A stretch of DNA of 43,086 nucleotides from Lachnospiraceae bacterium (GTDB lineage Bacteria; Bacillota; Clostridia; Lachnospirales; Lachnospiraceae), in NCBI GenBank assembly GCA_015057275.1, contig SVEO01000014.1, positions 1-43,086 on the forward strand, read 5' to 3'. A program made the position numbers and the translations under genes. Shown one piece after another: positions 7,068 to 16,740 of the stretch. Position 1 is the stretch's first letter; each line of letters opens with the position of its first letter. The notes under the pieces are model-generated. The model worked only from the letters and a program-made list of their open reading frames with translations, was not told the origin of the DNA and ran no database searches.

Positions 7068-10000
7068 TTAATGCCCATCCTTTCTCTGAACCAAAATCGC
7101 TTTGTTGAGTGCAAAAGAATACAGATATACTTCCTTTACTTTTGCGTCTAAACCGTTTTCCAGCGCTCGCGAGTAAAGCTCCACCTGAATCTGATAACGG
7201 TCAATTAATTCCTTTGCTGTGCTAACACGATCCGTTTTATAATCAACCAGCACAATTTCGCCGTCTTCGTAAAAGCAAGCATCAATCATACCCTGCATCA
7301 GAATCATTTCCTCGCTTGTTTCTGACAATTTAATTTCCTTTGCCGGGACGCCCATCACAAATTGTTTTTCACGCATCAGGTTACCGGATTTTTTCGCCGC
7401 TTTTATACGCTGACCAAGTTCTGATGTTAAGAAAGTTTTCAGCTTTCCGGCATGAATTAGCTCCGGATAATGGGCTGGAATCTTCTCGTCACGCACCAAA
7501 CCCGCTATCCTCTCACGGATATCCGCTTCTTCTTCCGTTGTCTCATAATCCCACAATTCTAATATTTTGTGATATGCCGTTCCGCGTTCTGCGCCGGTAG
7601 TGCCAGACTCCATTCCTTCCGCCTGTGCTACAAACATTGCCACAGGCACTTGCTCTTGTGTGTCCTCTTCCTGCGACAATGCATCCATATAGCGGTGTTT
7701 CACATCGGAAACCGACTGTTTACTGACCATCGTTGTTGCTTCCTGATGCGGATAGTCACAATGGAATCTTGCAAAAAGCTGCTCTGCTTTCTGAAGGATT
7801 GCTTCATCCTCACTGTCTGCTTCCCAGTTTGCAATTGTCTGACGTTTGACATCCATCTGTGCAGAATCTTGCAGTACATTATGATAAATCAAATCCTTTG
7901 GCAAAATTGTCAGTTGTAATCGCGCATCGCCTTTTGCACAAACCATCGTCAGCAAGTCCAAATAACTTTTGGCACTGCATAAGGCTCCATACGGCAATGC
8001 CATTTCATCATAATCGCGCAAATATGCGTATTCCATCTCTTTTTTATTATAGTTATCACAATATCCGATAAAAATCAGCTTCTCCTTTGCACGTGTCGCC
8101 GCCACATAAAGCACACGCAATTCCTCGGCAATACTTTCCAGACGCAATTCATTTCCAAGAATTTTCCTTTTTAAGGAACGGTAGATCATTCGATTTTCGG
8201 TATCAAAACCATCCACCCCAATACCAAGTTCCGGATGCAAAAGCAATGTCTCCGCGCTGTCTCTGAAATTGAACTTTTTCGCTACACCGGCTACAATTAC
8301 GACCGGAAACTCCAATCCCTTACTTTTGTGAATACTCATAATGCGCACAGTCTCCGCGCTATCCGCGCCTTCCTGCGCCTCACCAAAGTCTACCTCATAT
8401 TGTTTTAACTTTTCAATATATCGCACAAACCGAAACAGTCCGCGATAGCTTGTTTCCTCATAAACAGCCGCTTTTTCCATCAACATCTCGAGGTTTGCCA
8501 GTCGACGTTCCCCCGACGGCATCGCTGCCACATAATAACGATAACCGGTCTCCTCCAGTAATTCATCAATGATTTGATACACCGAAGTATAGGTAACTTT
8601 GTTACGGTAGTTATCAAATCGCGCAAAGAAGCCGGCAAGCTTTTTTTGTAATGCTGCGGCGCTTTCATTCATAGGCTGTGCTGCCAGTACTTCCTTGCAG
8701 CAGTTATAATAGCCCGGCATGTTTCCCAGTATTTTAATCTGTGCCAACTCCTCACTGGAAAATCTTCCCATCGGGGACTTTAAAACCGCTGCCAAACTGA
8801 TATCATCACGCGGATTGTCGAGTGCCGAAAGCAAATGCAGCACTGTTCGCACCTCAATTGTATTAAAATATCCGGTCGATGTCTCACAATATGCCGGAAT
8901 TCCACATGACATCAAGGTATCGGCGATGTCTTCACCCCACCCCTTCATCGTGCGCAGTAAAATCACAATATCACCATATCTTACATCGCGATATTGTTGT
9001 GTTTTCTTGTCCAGCACCTGCATGCGGCTTTCTATCATTTCACGAATTTTTTCCGCAATCAAATACGCCTCTGTGCTCACTTTCGAAACATCAGCTTCCT
9101 CTGTACTGCCCGTTCCATCATATGTCTCACCGGAAATCACAAGCAGCTCGCTCTGCCCGCTTTGTCCCTTCGGCAGTTCCGGATAAGTAGCTCCCGGATG
9201 CAATGCATGGTCGTCCGTGTAGGCAATATTTCCTACTTCCTGTCTCATAATGCGTACAAAAATATCATTGATATCGTAAAGCACACCGGCACGACTACGG
9301 AAATTTTTCCCGAGCGTAATCTTTTGGTATGGACTGTCGTGTTCCGTATACGTTTCATATTTTTCCATAAAGAGCTCCGGTCTAGCCAATCGGAATTTGT
9401 AAATGCTCTGTTTAACATCGCCTACCATAAAAATGTTCGGCTTCCCGTCACATTCTCCGGAAACACTCTTTAATATATTTTCCTGAATGAGATTACTGTC
9501 CTGATATTCATCGACCATAATCTCATAAATATCTTTTGCCATCGCACGACCAATCTCAGAAGGTTTCATATTGCCGTTTTCATCTTCTACGCAAAGAATT
9601 TCCAAGGCAAAATGCTCTAAGTCGTTGAAGTCGACAATGTTTTTTACCTGTTTTTTTTCGTGAAAGGCCTGACGGTATGCCGCTGTCAAGCGAATTAATA
9701 CGGCTAACGGCGTGTAACCGAGACGCAACTCTTCTTGAATTTGCGACAATTCTTTTTCAAAGAAACTTTCTTTCAGCGATGTTAGTTGATTTTTCCACGC
9801 ATCTCTTAAATTTTTTACCAACTCCTGTTTTTCTCCATTGACCGCATCTTTCTTGGTAACTCGCGCCAATGTCTGAAACTTGAGAGTCTGAAAAACTTCC
9901 CGATATTCGTTAAAATTCACACATTGCTTCAATTGCAGAACAAAACGTTGGTCATCCTCCAAGGCTGGCAAATACGCAATAGGTCCCTCAAAGGAATTTG

Positions 10001-10718
10001 CCTCACGAATTGCGCGCTGCATTTGAAATTCAATACTCTTAACCGACTGCTTTACATGCACCAAAAGTCTTTGCATCCAATCCGAATTTAAAATTGCCGC
10101 TTCCTCTACCAGTTCTCTTTTTGCGGCAGCAAGCTGTCCAGCCAGCCATTTATCCGGATTCGGATTACTGTTGGAAGCACGGTCAAGCTGCAATATGAGA
10201 CTTTCCAAAACCTCATCACTTTTGCCGGAAGCAAAGCTTTCAGCAAACTGATAAAATTCCTCGCCACCCTCTTCATAAAATTGCTCCAGCACCTCTTTGA
10301 CGGTATCCTGTTTTAAAAGTTCAAGTTCACCTTCATCACCAATGCGGAAGCCAGGATCAATACTCAAACGGTCAAAATTTTCGCGAATAACTTGCAGGCA
10401 GAAGCTATGAATTGTCATAATTTTGGCATGATGTATGTAGAACATCTGACGCTGTAAATGTCCGTTCTTTGGATTCTCAGCTAATTTTTTTTCGACTGCT
10501 GCAAGAATTCGTTCCTTCATCTCGCCGGCGGCTGCCTTAGTAAACGTGACAATAAGTAACTTATCAATATCCACCGGATTTTTTTCATCCGTAATCATCT
10601 GAATGACGCGCTCTACTAAAACAGCCGTTTTTCCGGAGCCGGCGGCTGCTGACACTAACAGGTTTCTGTTTCTTGTATTAATGACTCTTTGCTGATCCGG
10701 TGTCCATGTTACTGCCAT
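7068..10718 (-). CDS. addA: ATP-dependent helicase/nuclease subunit A AddA
   Basis: This large UvrD-family helicase-nuclease (1216 residues) is the RecBCD equivalent of Firmicutes and processes double-strand breaks together with AddB. The Q motif TPDQQRVI and Walker A SAAAGSGKT are at residues about 8-32, motif II VDEYQDSN near 415, and SIHKSKGLEFPVV and LRVLYVAATRAKEKL in the helicase C-terminal half. The nuclease motif LVDYKTDR is near 1165. The start lies within the end of addB (about 40 bases overlap), so the pair is coupled. Two adjacent ATGs exist (10721 and 10718). I use the second because AAGGAG is then 7 rather than 4 bases away. Confidence 0.95.
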   Translation of the reverse strand: MAVTWTPDQQRVINTRNRNLLVSAAAGSGKTAVLVERVIQMITDEKNPVDIDKLLIVTFTKAAAGEMKERILAAVEKKLAENPKNGHLQRQMFYIHHAKIMTIHSFCLQVIRENFDRLSIDPGFRIGDEGELELLKQDTVKEVLEQFYEEGGEEFYQFAESFASGKSDEVLESLILQLDRASNSNPNPDKWLAGQLAAAKRELVEEAAILNSDWMQRLLVHVKQSVKSIEFQMQRAIREANSFEGPIAYLPALEDDQRFVLQLKQCVNFNEYREVFQTLKFQTLARVTKKDAVNGEKQELVKNLRDAWKNQLTSLKESFFEKELSQIQEELRLGYTPLAVLIRLTAAYRQAFHEKKQVKNIVDFNDLEHFALEILCVEDENGNMKPSEIGRAMAKDIYEIMVDEYQDSNLIQENILKSVSGECDGKPNIFMVGDVKQSIYKFRLARPELFMEKYETYTEHDSPYQKITLGKNFRSRAGVLYDINDIFVRIMRQEVGNIAYTDDHALHPGATYPELPKGQSGQSELLVISGETYDGTGSTEEADVSKVSTEAYLIAEKIREMIESRMQVLDKKTQQYRDVRYGDIVILLRTMKGWGEDIADTLMSCGIPAYCETSTGYFNTIEVRTVLHLLSALDNPRDDISLAAVLKSPMGRFSSEELAQIKILGNMPGYYNCCKEVLAAQPMNESAAALQKKLAGFFARFDNYRNKVTYTSVYQIIDELLEETGYRYYVAAMPSGERRLANLEMLMEKAAVYEETSYRGLFRFVRYIEKLKQYEVDFGEAQEGADSAETVRIMSIHKSKGLEFPVVIVAGVAKKFNFRDSAETLLLHPELGIGVDGFDTENRMIYRSLKRKILGNELRLESIAEELRVLYVAATRAKEKLIFIGYCDNYNKKEMEYAYLRDYDEMALPYGALCSAKSYLDLLTMVCAKGDARLQLTILPKDLIYHNVLQDSAQMDVKRQTIANWEADSEDEAILQKAEQLFARFHCDYPHQEATTMVSKQSVSDVKHRYMDALSQEEDTQEQVPVAMFVAQAEGMESGTTGAERGTAYHKILELWDYETTEEEADIRERIAGLVRDEKIPAHYPELIHAGKLKTFLTSELGQRIKAAKKSGNLMREKQFVMGVPAKEIKLSETSEEMILMQGMIDACFYEDGEIVLVDYKTDRVSTAKELIDRYQIQVELYSRALENGLDAKVKEVYLYSFALNKAILVQRKDGH

Positions 10719-13700
10719 CATCCTGCTCCTTTCTCAAATGTTCCTCGGATTCCTGAATCTTTGCTAATATCTGCTCTTTTGTGAGCTTATTTAAATTGCG
10801 GTACTGATAGCCCGGAAGCTTTTTGTCAAAACCGCAAACACCATGAAACGGACAGTAATCACATGGATGTTTTTTCCCGTTTTCATATGGGTTTACCGCA
10901 ATATTACCGGCCGCGACTTCGTCGCGCAAATCTGCTGCTTTCTGCTTTGCAAAATTTAAAAATTTCTCAAATTGCTCGGTCGTCAGTGTGGAGGAGGTCT
11001 TTTTCAATCCGTTCTTTCCGTAAGACACCGGTATAATGTCTGAGGTTCCCTGACCGTCTTTTAAATTCTCATCCAACGCTTCCACTACCCGCGGCATGCT
11101 GTTGACAAGTCCCGACATTTTGAATTCCTGTAGTAAACGCTTTTTCCGGTATTCCTGTGCATCGTCCTCTGCATCAAAGGACACATTTTCGGCTTCCAAC
11201 ATCGGATCCTTCAAATTATAATAAAAGACGCCTGCTGGAATTACATCGCAGTTTCTGTGCTTGATTTTTTCCATCTGCAGCACCTGCTCCATATAAAGAA
11301 CGAGCTGCATTTGCAAACCATAATATGTGTCCATAAATTTAAATTGCTTATTGCCGGATTTATAATCAATCACTTTTATAAAGATTCTGCCGTCTTCTTC
11401 ATACAAATCGATACGGTCCACTCTGCCATTGCCAACCGCAAATTCATAATAGCGTGGCTCAAATTTACTCTTTTTAATGTGTTCGCCAAGTACCCACACG
11501 CTGCGGTTTGTGATACGCTCCACACGCTTTAGGAGATATTCATTTCTGGCATTCCCGAACAATGCAAAACTCTTTGAACGCAATGCTGCCTCATGCACTG
11601 CCGTTTTTACCATCTCGGTCTGTATATTTTGCGGAATCTCGCCCCATTTCAAATGGTTTTCGCACAGTTTTCGTGAGAATATATCTAATGCCTCGTGGAA
11701 CAATGTACCGATGTCTGTATGCGACGTTTTATATTCCCGAGGCTCTTTAAGCTCTAATCCATATGTTAAAAAGAATTGATAGCCGCACGCCGCATATTGT
11801 TCAAGCGCCGTCACACCACCGTACATTTTCGCCCCAAAAAGCTGTTTTGCCGCCGCCTTTGTAAGCTGTTCCCTGCCGCCCATAAAGGTCGCACCTTCCA
11901 ACAATAACGACAGGAAATCAGATTCTTCCGGGCAAACTTTAGCAATGGCCGCGAACATCTGATACATTTCTTTTGTCTGCATGCTCTCGCCATCAAAATC
12001 GCGCAATTTGGATGCCAGTTTGCGTTTTAATTCTTTTTGCGAATACATCTTCCGCTCACTTACAGAAACCACTTCGAGGTTCGTATAAAGTCCCTGCAAC
12101 AGCTTAATTACATAAGATGGTTTTGCCGCACCACCCTGCATATCCGCATAACTGTGCGAAATTATCAACTGCTCCTGCGGCTTTGTCAACCAAGTATATA
12201 GTGTAAAAAGCTGCATTCCTATAGATTCTCTTGCTGTCGGCGCCATTTCAAAGTGCATCTGCTTTAAATATTCGCGGTCGCCTTCCGATAAAATACCGCT
12301 ACCGTCCACAATACGCGGCACCGCACCGTCATTCATGCCAACAAAAAATAATGTTTTTACCTCGCCGCTGCGGCTACGGTCCATATCCAAAATCGCAACC
12401 TGATCAAGCGTCGGCGGAATAATGGCAATCTTAATATCTTCCAGGCCAGCTGTCAAAATATCTGAAAATTCTCTCGCATCAACATGCTCATTTTTCAGCA
12501 AATCTTTCATCTTTTTAAGCAGCTCCAGCACTTTCGGAAAAAGTTGCTTGTAGGCCATCACCTTTGCAAGCTTCCATTCTTTTTCCCAAACCTCTAAAAG
12601 CACCTCAATGTGTTGCTCCATATCCAACTTTTCAATCAACACACACAACTCATCCACCCATGTGCCGACCGGCATTTTCTTTCTGCCCCATACAAACGAA
12701 TCCGTCCAGAAAACAAGCTGTTTGCGCATGCCTTCCATTTGCTGTAAGCCTTCGTCGCTCATTCCGCGCACAGTGTACTGAAATGGTGTATGCCAAGGGG
12801 CATAGCCACGACGGCCGATTTCACGTATGTATGACGAAAATACATCCACATCCTCCATGGAAAACGGATGTAACCCGCAGCGCAAGAAACGTACAATACT
12901 TTCATAGGTAAAATCGCCGGACAAAATTTCCAAAAAACTGCGCAAGGCATCTACAAACGGATGCTCCACCAAACTGCTCTTATCATCCGCAAAATACGGA
13001 ATCCCATAATCTTCAAATGCAGCGGTCAGATATCTTTTATATAAATTCATATCAGCGGTAACAACAGCAATCTCACGATAACGGCTTCCACGCTCCACCA
13101 ACTCACGAATTTTCCCTGCGGTAAATAAAGCTTCTTCCTTCGGATTTTTACAACTGAACACCATAATCTCGCTATTAAAAATTGTCTCACGCTTAATGTT
13201 TTCATAGCGGAATATATTGCGCTCCAGATGCGAAAGCACGCCCTGATTTGTCTGCTCTCGGCGGTAATCCAAACATAGCTCCGGTAAAATTGTCACACCG
13301 CTCTCCTCTGCCAGCTTTTTTATTTTCGTGTAGGCAGTAACTCCTGCCGAGAAAATACCTTCCATCTGATTTTTTGCCAGAAACGCTTCTTTCGAAATGC
13401 TCAGTGTAATTGTCACTTTTTTGCATACTTTCATCAACTTGCTGATAATTTCATACTGAATCGGCGTGAATGTCTGTCCGATAAAACCGTCAAATACAAT
13501 CTCGCTGTTTTTCAGCAATTCAGATTCCTCGATTCTACGCAAAAACAACTCCAACACTTCTTCCTGCGTAATATAATTCTCCGCCAGGTAATCCTTGAAG
13601 GCGTGCAGTATCACTTCCGTATCTCGTAGCTTTCCCTGCAAAAGTGGTTTGCCGTCTGCCGCCGAGATCATACCTTGCAGCGCACGCTCGTTCACACGAT

Positions 13701-14094
13701 ACTGATAGCACTCAGAAATCATCGATTTCATCTTCTCAACAAAGCCAGCTGCCCCCACCTTGCTGCGATATATTTTTAAATTGTCCTTTTCCTGTTCCAA
13801 GACTTTGCGTAAAATCAGGCATTTTCCTGTCTCATCAATAACATCCGGCGAGTCGATACACAGTTCCTCAAAAATAAGGTATGCCAGACGTCCGAAGCTG
13901 ACGATATCAATCTGAAATACACTATGATTCTTCTGCATCGTTACTAACTTCTTTTGTGTCTGCAGCGTGTACTGTTCCGGCACAACAAGAAAATACTGCT
14001 GTGATTTGTCTGCCGCGGATTTATGTAACAATTCATTCAAAACATAGGTAGATTTTCCACTGCCTGCACCACCGATAATCAACTGTAATGGCAT
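10678..14094 (-). CDS. addB: ATP-dependent helicase/nuclease subunit B AddB
   Basis: This 1138-residue partner of AddA has a Walker A at the extreme N-terminus (GGAGSGKST, residues 8-16), an inactivated helicase-like middle, and a C-terminal RecB-type nuclease domain (VIDYKSG near 920). An iron-sulfur cluster is formed by the Cys in YAACGYQFF and the C-terminal triad CDYCPFHGVC. AddB scans the 3' strand for the Chi-like sequence and cuts the other strand. It is the first gene of an addB-addA-LD-carboxypeptidase operon and diverges from the gene at 14151, with about 56 bases between the starts. Confidence 0.95.
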   Translation of the reverse strand: MPLQLIIGGAGSGKSTYVLNELLHKSAADKSQQYFLVVPEQYTLQTQKKLVTMQKNHSVFQIDIVSFGRLAYLIFEELCIDSPDVIDETGKCLILRKVLEQEKDNLKIYRSKVGAAGFVEKMKSMISECYQYRVNERALQGMISAADGKPLLQGKLRDTEVILHAFKDYLAENYITQEEVLELFLRRIEESELLKNSEIVFDGFIGQTFTPIQYEIISKLMKVCKKVTITLSISKEAFLAKNQMEGIFSAGVTAYTKIKKLAEESGVTILPELCLDYRREQTNQGVLSHLERNIFRYENIKRETIFNSEIMVFSCKNPKEEALFTAGKIRELVERGSRYREIAVVTADMNLYKRYLTAAFEDYGIPYFADDKSSLVEHPFVDALRSFLEILSGDFTYESIVRFLRCGLHPFSMEDVDVFSSYIREIGRRGYAPWHTPFQYTVRGMSDEGLQQMEGMRKQLVFWTDSFVWGRKKMPVGTWVDELCVLIEKLDMEQHIEVLLEVWEKEWKLAKVMAYKQLFPKVLELLKKMKDLLKNEHVDAREFSDILTAGLEDIKIAIIPPTLDQVAILDMDRSRSGEVKTLFFVGMNDGAVPRIVDGSGILSEGDREYLKQMHFEMAPTARESIGMQLFTLYTWLTKPQEQLIISHSYADMQGGAAKPSYVIKLLQGLYTNLEVVSVSERKMYSQKELKRKLASKLRDFDGESMQTKEMYQMFAAIAKVCPEESDFLSLLLEGATFMGGREQLTKAAAKQLFGAKMYGGVTALEQYAACGYQFFLTYGLELKEPREYKTSHTDIGTLFHEALDIFSRKLCENHLKWGEIPQNIQTEMVKTAVHEAALRSKSFALFGNARNEYLLKRVERITNRSVWVLGEHIKKSKFEPRYYEFAVGNGRVDRIDLYEEDGRIFIKVIDYKSGNKQFKFMDTYYGLQMQLVLYMEQVLQMEKIKHRNCDVIPAGVFYYNLKDPMLEAENVSFDAEDDAQEYRKKRLLQEFKMSGLVNSMPRVVEALDENLKDGQGTSDIIPVSYGKNGLKKTSSTLTTEQFEKFLNFAKQKAADLRDEVAAGNIAVNPYENGKKHPCDYCPFHGVCGFDKKLPGYQYRNLNKLTKEQILAKIQESEEHLRKEQDDGSNMDTGSAKSH

Positions 14095-14150
14095 ACTCTT
14101 TTCACTCCCTTCATATATTGAATTATAAAATAAAAGAACAGGAGCTCATT

Positions 14151-14645
14151 ATGTCTCAACCTAAAATCATGGTCTTCCATTTGAAAGAACTCATTTACAC
14201 AATGATTTTTCTCCTGTTGGGGATTCTTTTAATACTTTTGCTTCTCGTCATGTTTTTGCCGAAGGCGAAATCTTCCGGCGGGGAAGAAACCACCACCGAA
14301 AATTCTGCCTCAAACGATTCTGTCCAGTTGCCGGCTTCCGAAGATGCCTCCTATTATGCCGGAATTTATACTTCCAGCTATATTTTAAATAATCAGACAA
14401 TGGAAATCGAGGTTATTCTTGATGAGAATCACATCAATTCCATCCGCTTCGTCAACATCGACGATACCGTAGAAACCGTTTCACCTCTGCTGCTTCCGTC
14501 CATGGAAGACCTTGCGGTGCAGATTGTGACGAATCAGTCCTTTGAAAACATCACCGTCCCGGAGGGCAGTGAATATACGTATCAGGTGTTAATCGAAGGG
14601 ATTAAGGCGACCATTGCCAAGGGAACAATGAGCGAAAGCTCGTAA
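14151..14645 (+). CDS. Membrane-anchored protein with FMN-bind-like domain, unknown function
   Basis: The 164-residue protein has a short cytoplasmic head, one strong transmembrane segment (about residues 15-37), a Ser/Thr/Glu-rich linker and an extracytoplasmic domain (about 62-160). The pattern EIEVILDENHINSIRFVNID ... ETVSPLL ... QIVTNQSFENITV ... IKATIAKG resembles the FMN-binding fold of NqrC/RnfG-type proteins. The SGAT-S/T flavin-attachment motif of that family is absent, replaced by PEGSEYTYQVL. It is therefore more likely a structural or divergent relative than a flavoprotein. The ATG at 14151 follows AGGAG at 7 bases; upstream in-frame codons overlap addB. It diverges from addB and converges on nadE with 16 bases between stops. 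Confidence 0.6.
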   Translation: MSQPKIMVFHLKELIYTMIFLLLGILLILLLLVMFLPKAKSSGGEETTTENSASNDSVQLPASEDASYYAGIYTSSYILNNQTMEIEVILDENHINSIRFVNIDDTVETVSPLLLPSMEDLAVQIVTNQSFENITVPEGSEYTYQVLIEGIKATIAKGTMSESS

Positions 14646-14661
14646 GAATCCTGTTCGCGGT

Positions 14662-16590
14662 CTAAGCAAGCTGTGCGAGCCATTCTCTTACAACTGCATC
14701 GCTCGGCATGTGTAAATCGCCGCGTGGCGATACGCCGACGGAACCAACCTTCGGGCCGTCCGGCATACAGGAACGCTTAAATTGCTGGGAAAAATAACGA
14801 CGGTAAAATGTTTTTAACCATTTTAAAATTGTTTCCTCATCATAAATATCTGTAAACGCATGTTTTGCCAGATAAAGAATCTTTTCCGGCTCGTAGCCCA
14901 TGCGTAACATATAATACAAATAAAAATCATGCAGCTCGTAAGGTCCGACTAAATCCTCGGTCTTTTGGGCAATTTCGCCGTTTTCTTCCGGCGGAAGCAA
15001 CTCCGGGCTTACCGGAGTATCTAAAATATCGTAAAGAATGCTTGCTAACTTCTCGTCCGTTGCTGTATCCGCACAGTAGCGTACAATATGGCGCACTAAT
15101 GTCTTCGGCACACCCGCATTGACCCCATACATAGACATATGGTCACCGTTATATGTCGCCCAACCGAGCGCCAGCTCTGACATATCGCCTGTGCCGATGA
15201 CAAGTCCGCCGACTTTATTTGCCAAATCCATCAGAAGGTAGGTTCTCTGTCTTGCCTGTGCATTTTCATAAGTCACATCTTTCACTTGCGGATCATGACC
15301 GATTTGCTTAAAATGAAGCAGAACCGATTCTTTAATACTGATTTCCTGCAAAGTCGCACCAAGCAACTTTGTCATTCGTGTCGCATTTGTGTAGGTTCGG
15401 TCCGTTGTACCAAAGCCCGGCATCGTCACGGACAAGATATTCTCTCTTGGAATTCCCAGCAAATCAAATGCTTTTGCGGTCACAAGCAAGGCCAGCGTGG
15501 AGTCAAGTCCACCGGAAATACCAACCACCGCATTTTTACAATTTGTGTGTTCTAAACGTTTCTTTAACGCATACGCCTGCATCGTGAAAATCTGCTCACA
15601 ACGCAATACTCTTTCTGTTTCTGACTCTGGAACAAACGGTGAAAGCGGAATCTTTCTTTCCAACTTGCGCTCCGCATCATCCACACTGAATTCGCATGTC
15701 AGGTAGGTAATCTCCTTCGACGGTGCAAATGTTGTCATCTTGCATCTTTCATTGCGGATACGTTCCATATCGATATCACAAATAATCGTTTCATTCTCGA
15801 AAATCTTTGTTTCCGCTAACATCGTTCCATCTTCAGCAATCATGTTGTGTCCGCCGAAAACAAGGTCCGTCGTCGATTCTCCTTCACCGGCAGAACTGTA
15901 CACATAACCGCAAACTAATCTCGCTGACTGTCCGGCAACAAGGTTTCTGCGGTATACATCCTTGCCGACTCCTTCATCGCTCGCAGACAAATTAACAATC
16001 AGCGTAGCTCCAGCCAGCGCATGCTCAACGCTCGGTGGCTTCGGTGCCCATAAATCAGCGCAGATTTCTGCGGCAACAACTAATTCTTTGATTTCCTTGC
16101 ACTCAAATAATATGTTTCGACAGATTGGCACTTCTTTGCCATAAAATTCAACATACGGAAATGCTCCGTAAGCTTCTACATCAAAGTAATCGCCACATGT
16201 AAAATGTCTCATTTCACTAAATTGGGCGTAGTTCGGCAAACAAGTTTTCGGCACAAATCCAAGCAACTCGCCGTCACAAACAGCCGCTGCCACGTTAAAA
16301 AGTTTTCCTTCTGCCGCCAGTGGCATACCGATAAAGATTAGCATCTTCGTACCTTTTGTGAAATCAACCAATGTTTTCAGTTCTTTTTTCGCATTCTCAA
16401 TTAAAAGCGTCTGCCAAAAAAGGTCTCCGCACGTATAGCCGGTCATACAAAGTTCCGGGAATACCGCCACCTGTACATTCTTCTCCTGCAATTTTGAGAT
16501 TTCCTTTTCAATCTGACTGCGATTGTATCCGCAATCACCAACTTTAATTTTTGGTGTTGCTGCCGCCACACGCACAAAACCGTAATTCAT
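14662..16590 (-). CDS. nadE: Glutamine-dependent NAD+ synthase
   Basis: This two-domain cytosolic enzyme of 642 residues makes NAD from nicotinate adenine dinucleotide. The N-terminal nitrilase-type glutaminase (to about residue 290) carries VFPELCMTGY with Glu46 and the LVVAAEICADLWAP nucleophile-Cys region, and supplies ammonia through a tunnel. The C-terminal synthetase domain has the pyrophosphatase P-loop GISGGLDSTLAL near residue 357, followed by TGDMSELALGW. The ATG at 16590 is preceded by GGAGG ten bases away; a TTG six codons earlier would sit on that ribosome site and is rejected. A TTGAAG-17-TATGAT promoter is at 16665-16693. Confidence 0.95.
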   Translation of the reverse strand: MNYGFVRVAAATPKIKVGDCGYNRSQIEKEISKLQEKNVQVAVFPELCMTGYTCGDLFWQTLLIENAKKELKTLVDFTKGTKMLIFIGMPLAAEGKLFNVAAAVCDGELLGFVPKTCLPNYAQFSEMRHFTCGDYFDVEAYGAFPYVEFYGKEVPICRNILFECKEIKELVVAAEICADLWAPKPPSVEHALAGATLIVNLSASDEGVGKDVYRRNLVAGQSARLVCGYVYSSAGEGESTTDLVFGGHNMIAEDGTMLAETKIFENETIICDIDMERIRNERCKMTTFAPSKEITYLTCEFSVDDAERKLERKIPLSPFVPESETERVLRCEQIFTMQAYALKKRLEHTNCKNAVVGISGGLDSTLALLVTAKAFDLLGIPRENILSVTMPGFGTTDRTYTNATRMTKLLGATLQEISIKESVLLHFKQIGHDPQVKDVTYENAQARQRTYLLMDLANKVGGLVIGTGDMSELALGWATYNGDHMSMYGVNAGVPKTLVRHIVRYCADTATDEKLASILYDILDTPVSPELLPPEENGEIAQKTEDLVGPYELHDFYLYYMLRMGYEPEKILYLAKHAFTDIYDEETILKWLKTFYRRYFSQQFKRSCMPDGPKVGSVGVSPRGDLHMPSDAVVREWLAQLA

Positions 16591-16664
16591 AATGCCATCT
16601 GCCTCCAATCATTTATTTATCTCGAAACTAAAGTTTGCCTATTTTTCGTTTATCAATTCACTTT

Positions 16665-16693
16665 ATCATACCTTAAATTGCATCTTACTTCAA
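16665..16693 (-). promoter_or_regulatory. Probable nadE promoter
   Basis: On the minus strand TTGAAG (16688-16693), 17 bases, TATGAT (16665-16670), just downstream of the eno terminator, so nadE need not depend on eno read-through. Confidence 0.5.
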
Positions 16694-16714
16694 GCTTTTC
16701 GCAAAAAATATCCG

Positions 16715-16740
16715 AAAAAATTGGGCCATTAAAGGCCCAA
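16715..16740 (-). terminator. eno terminator overlapping the coding end
   Basis: On the minus strand the last codons TTG GGC C form a 7-bp stem with GGCCCAA. The stop codon TAA sits in the 6-base loop, and six T residues follow. The terminator is thus partly inside the eno reading frame. Confidence 0.85.
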
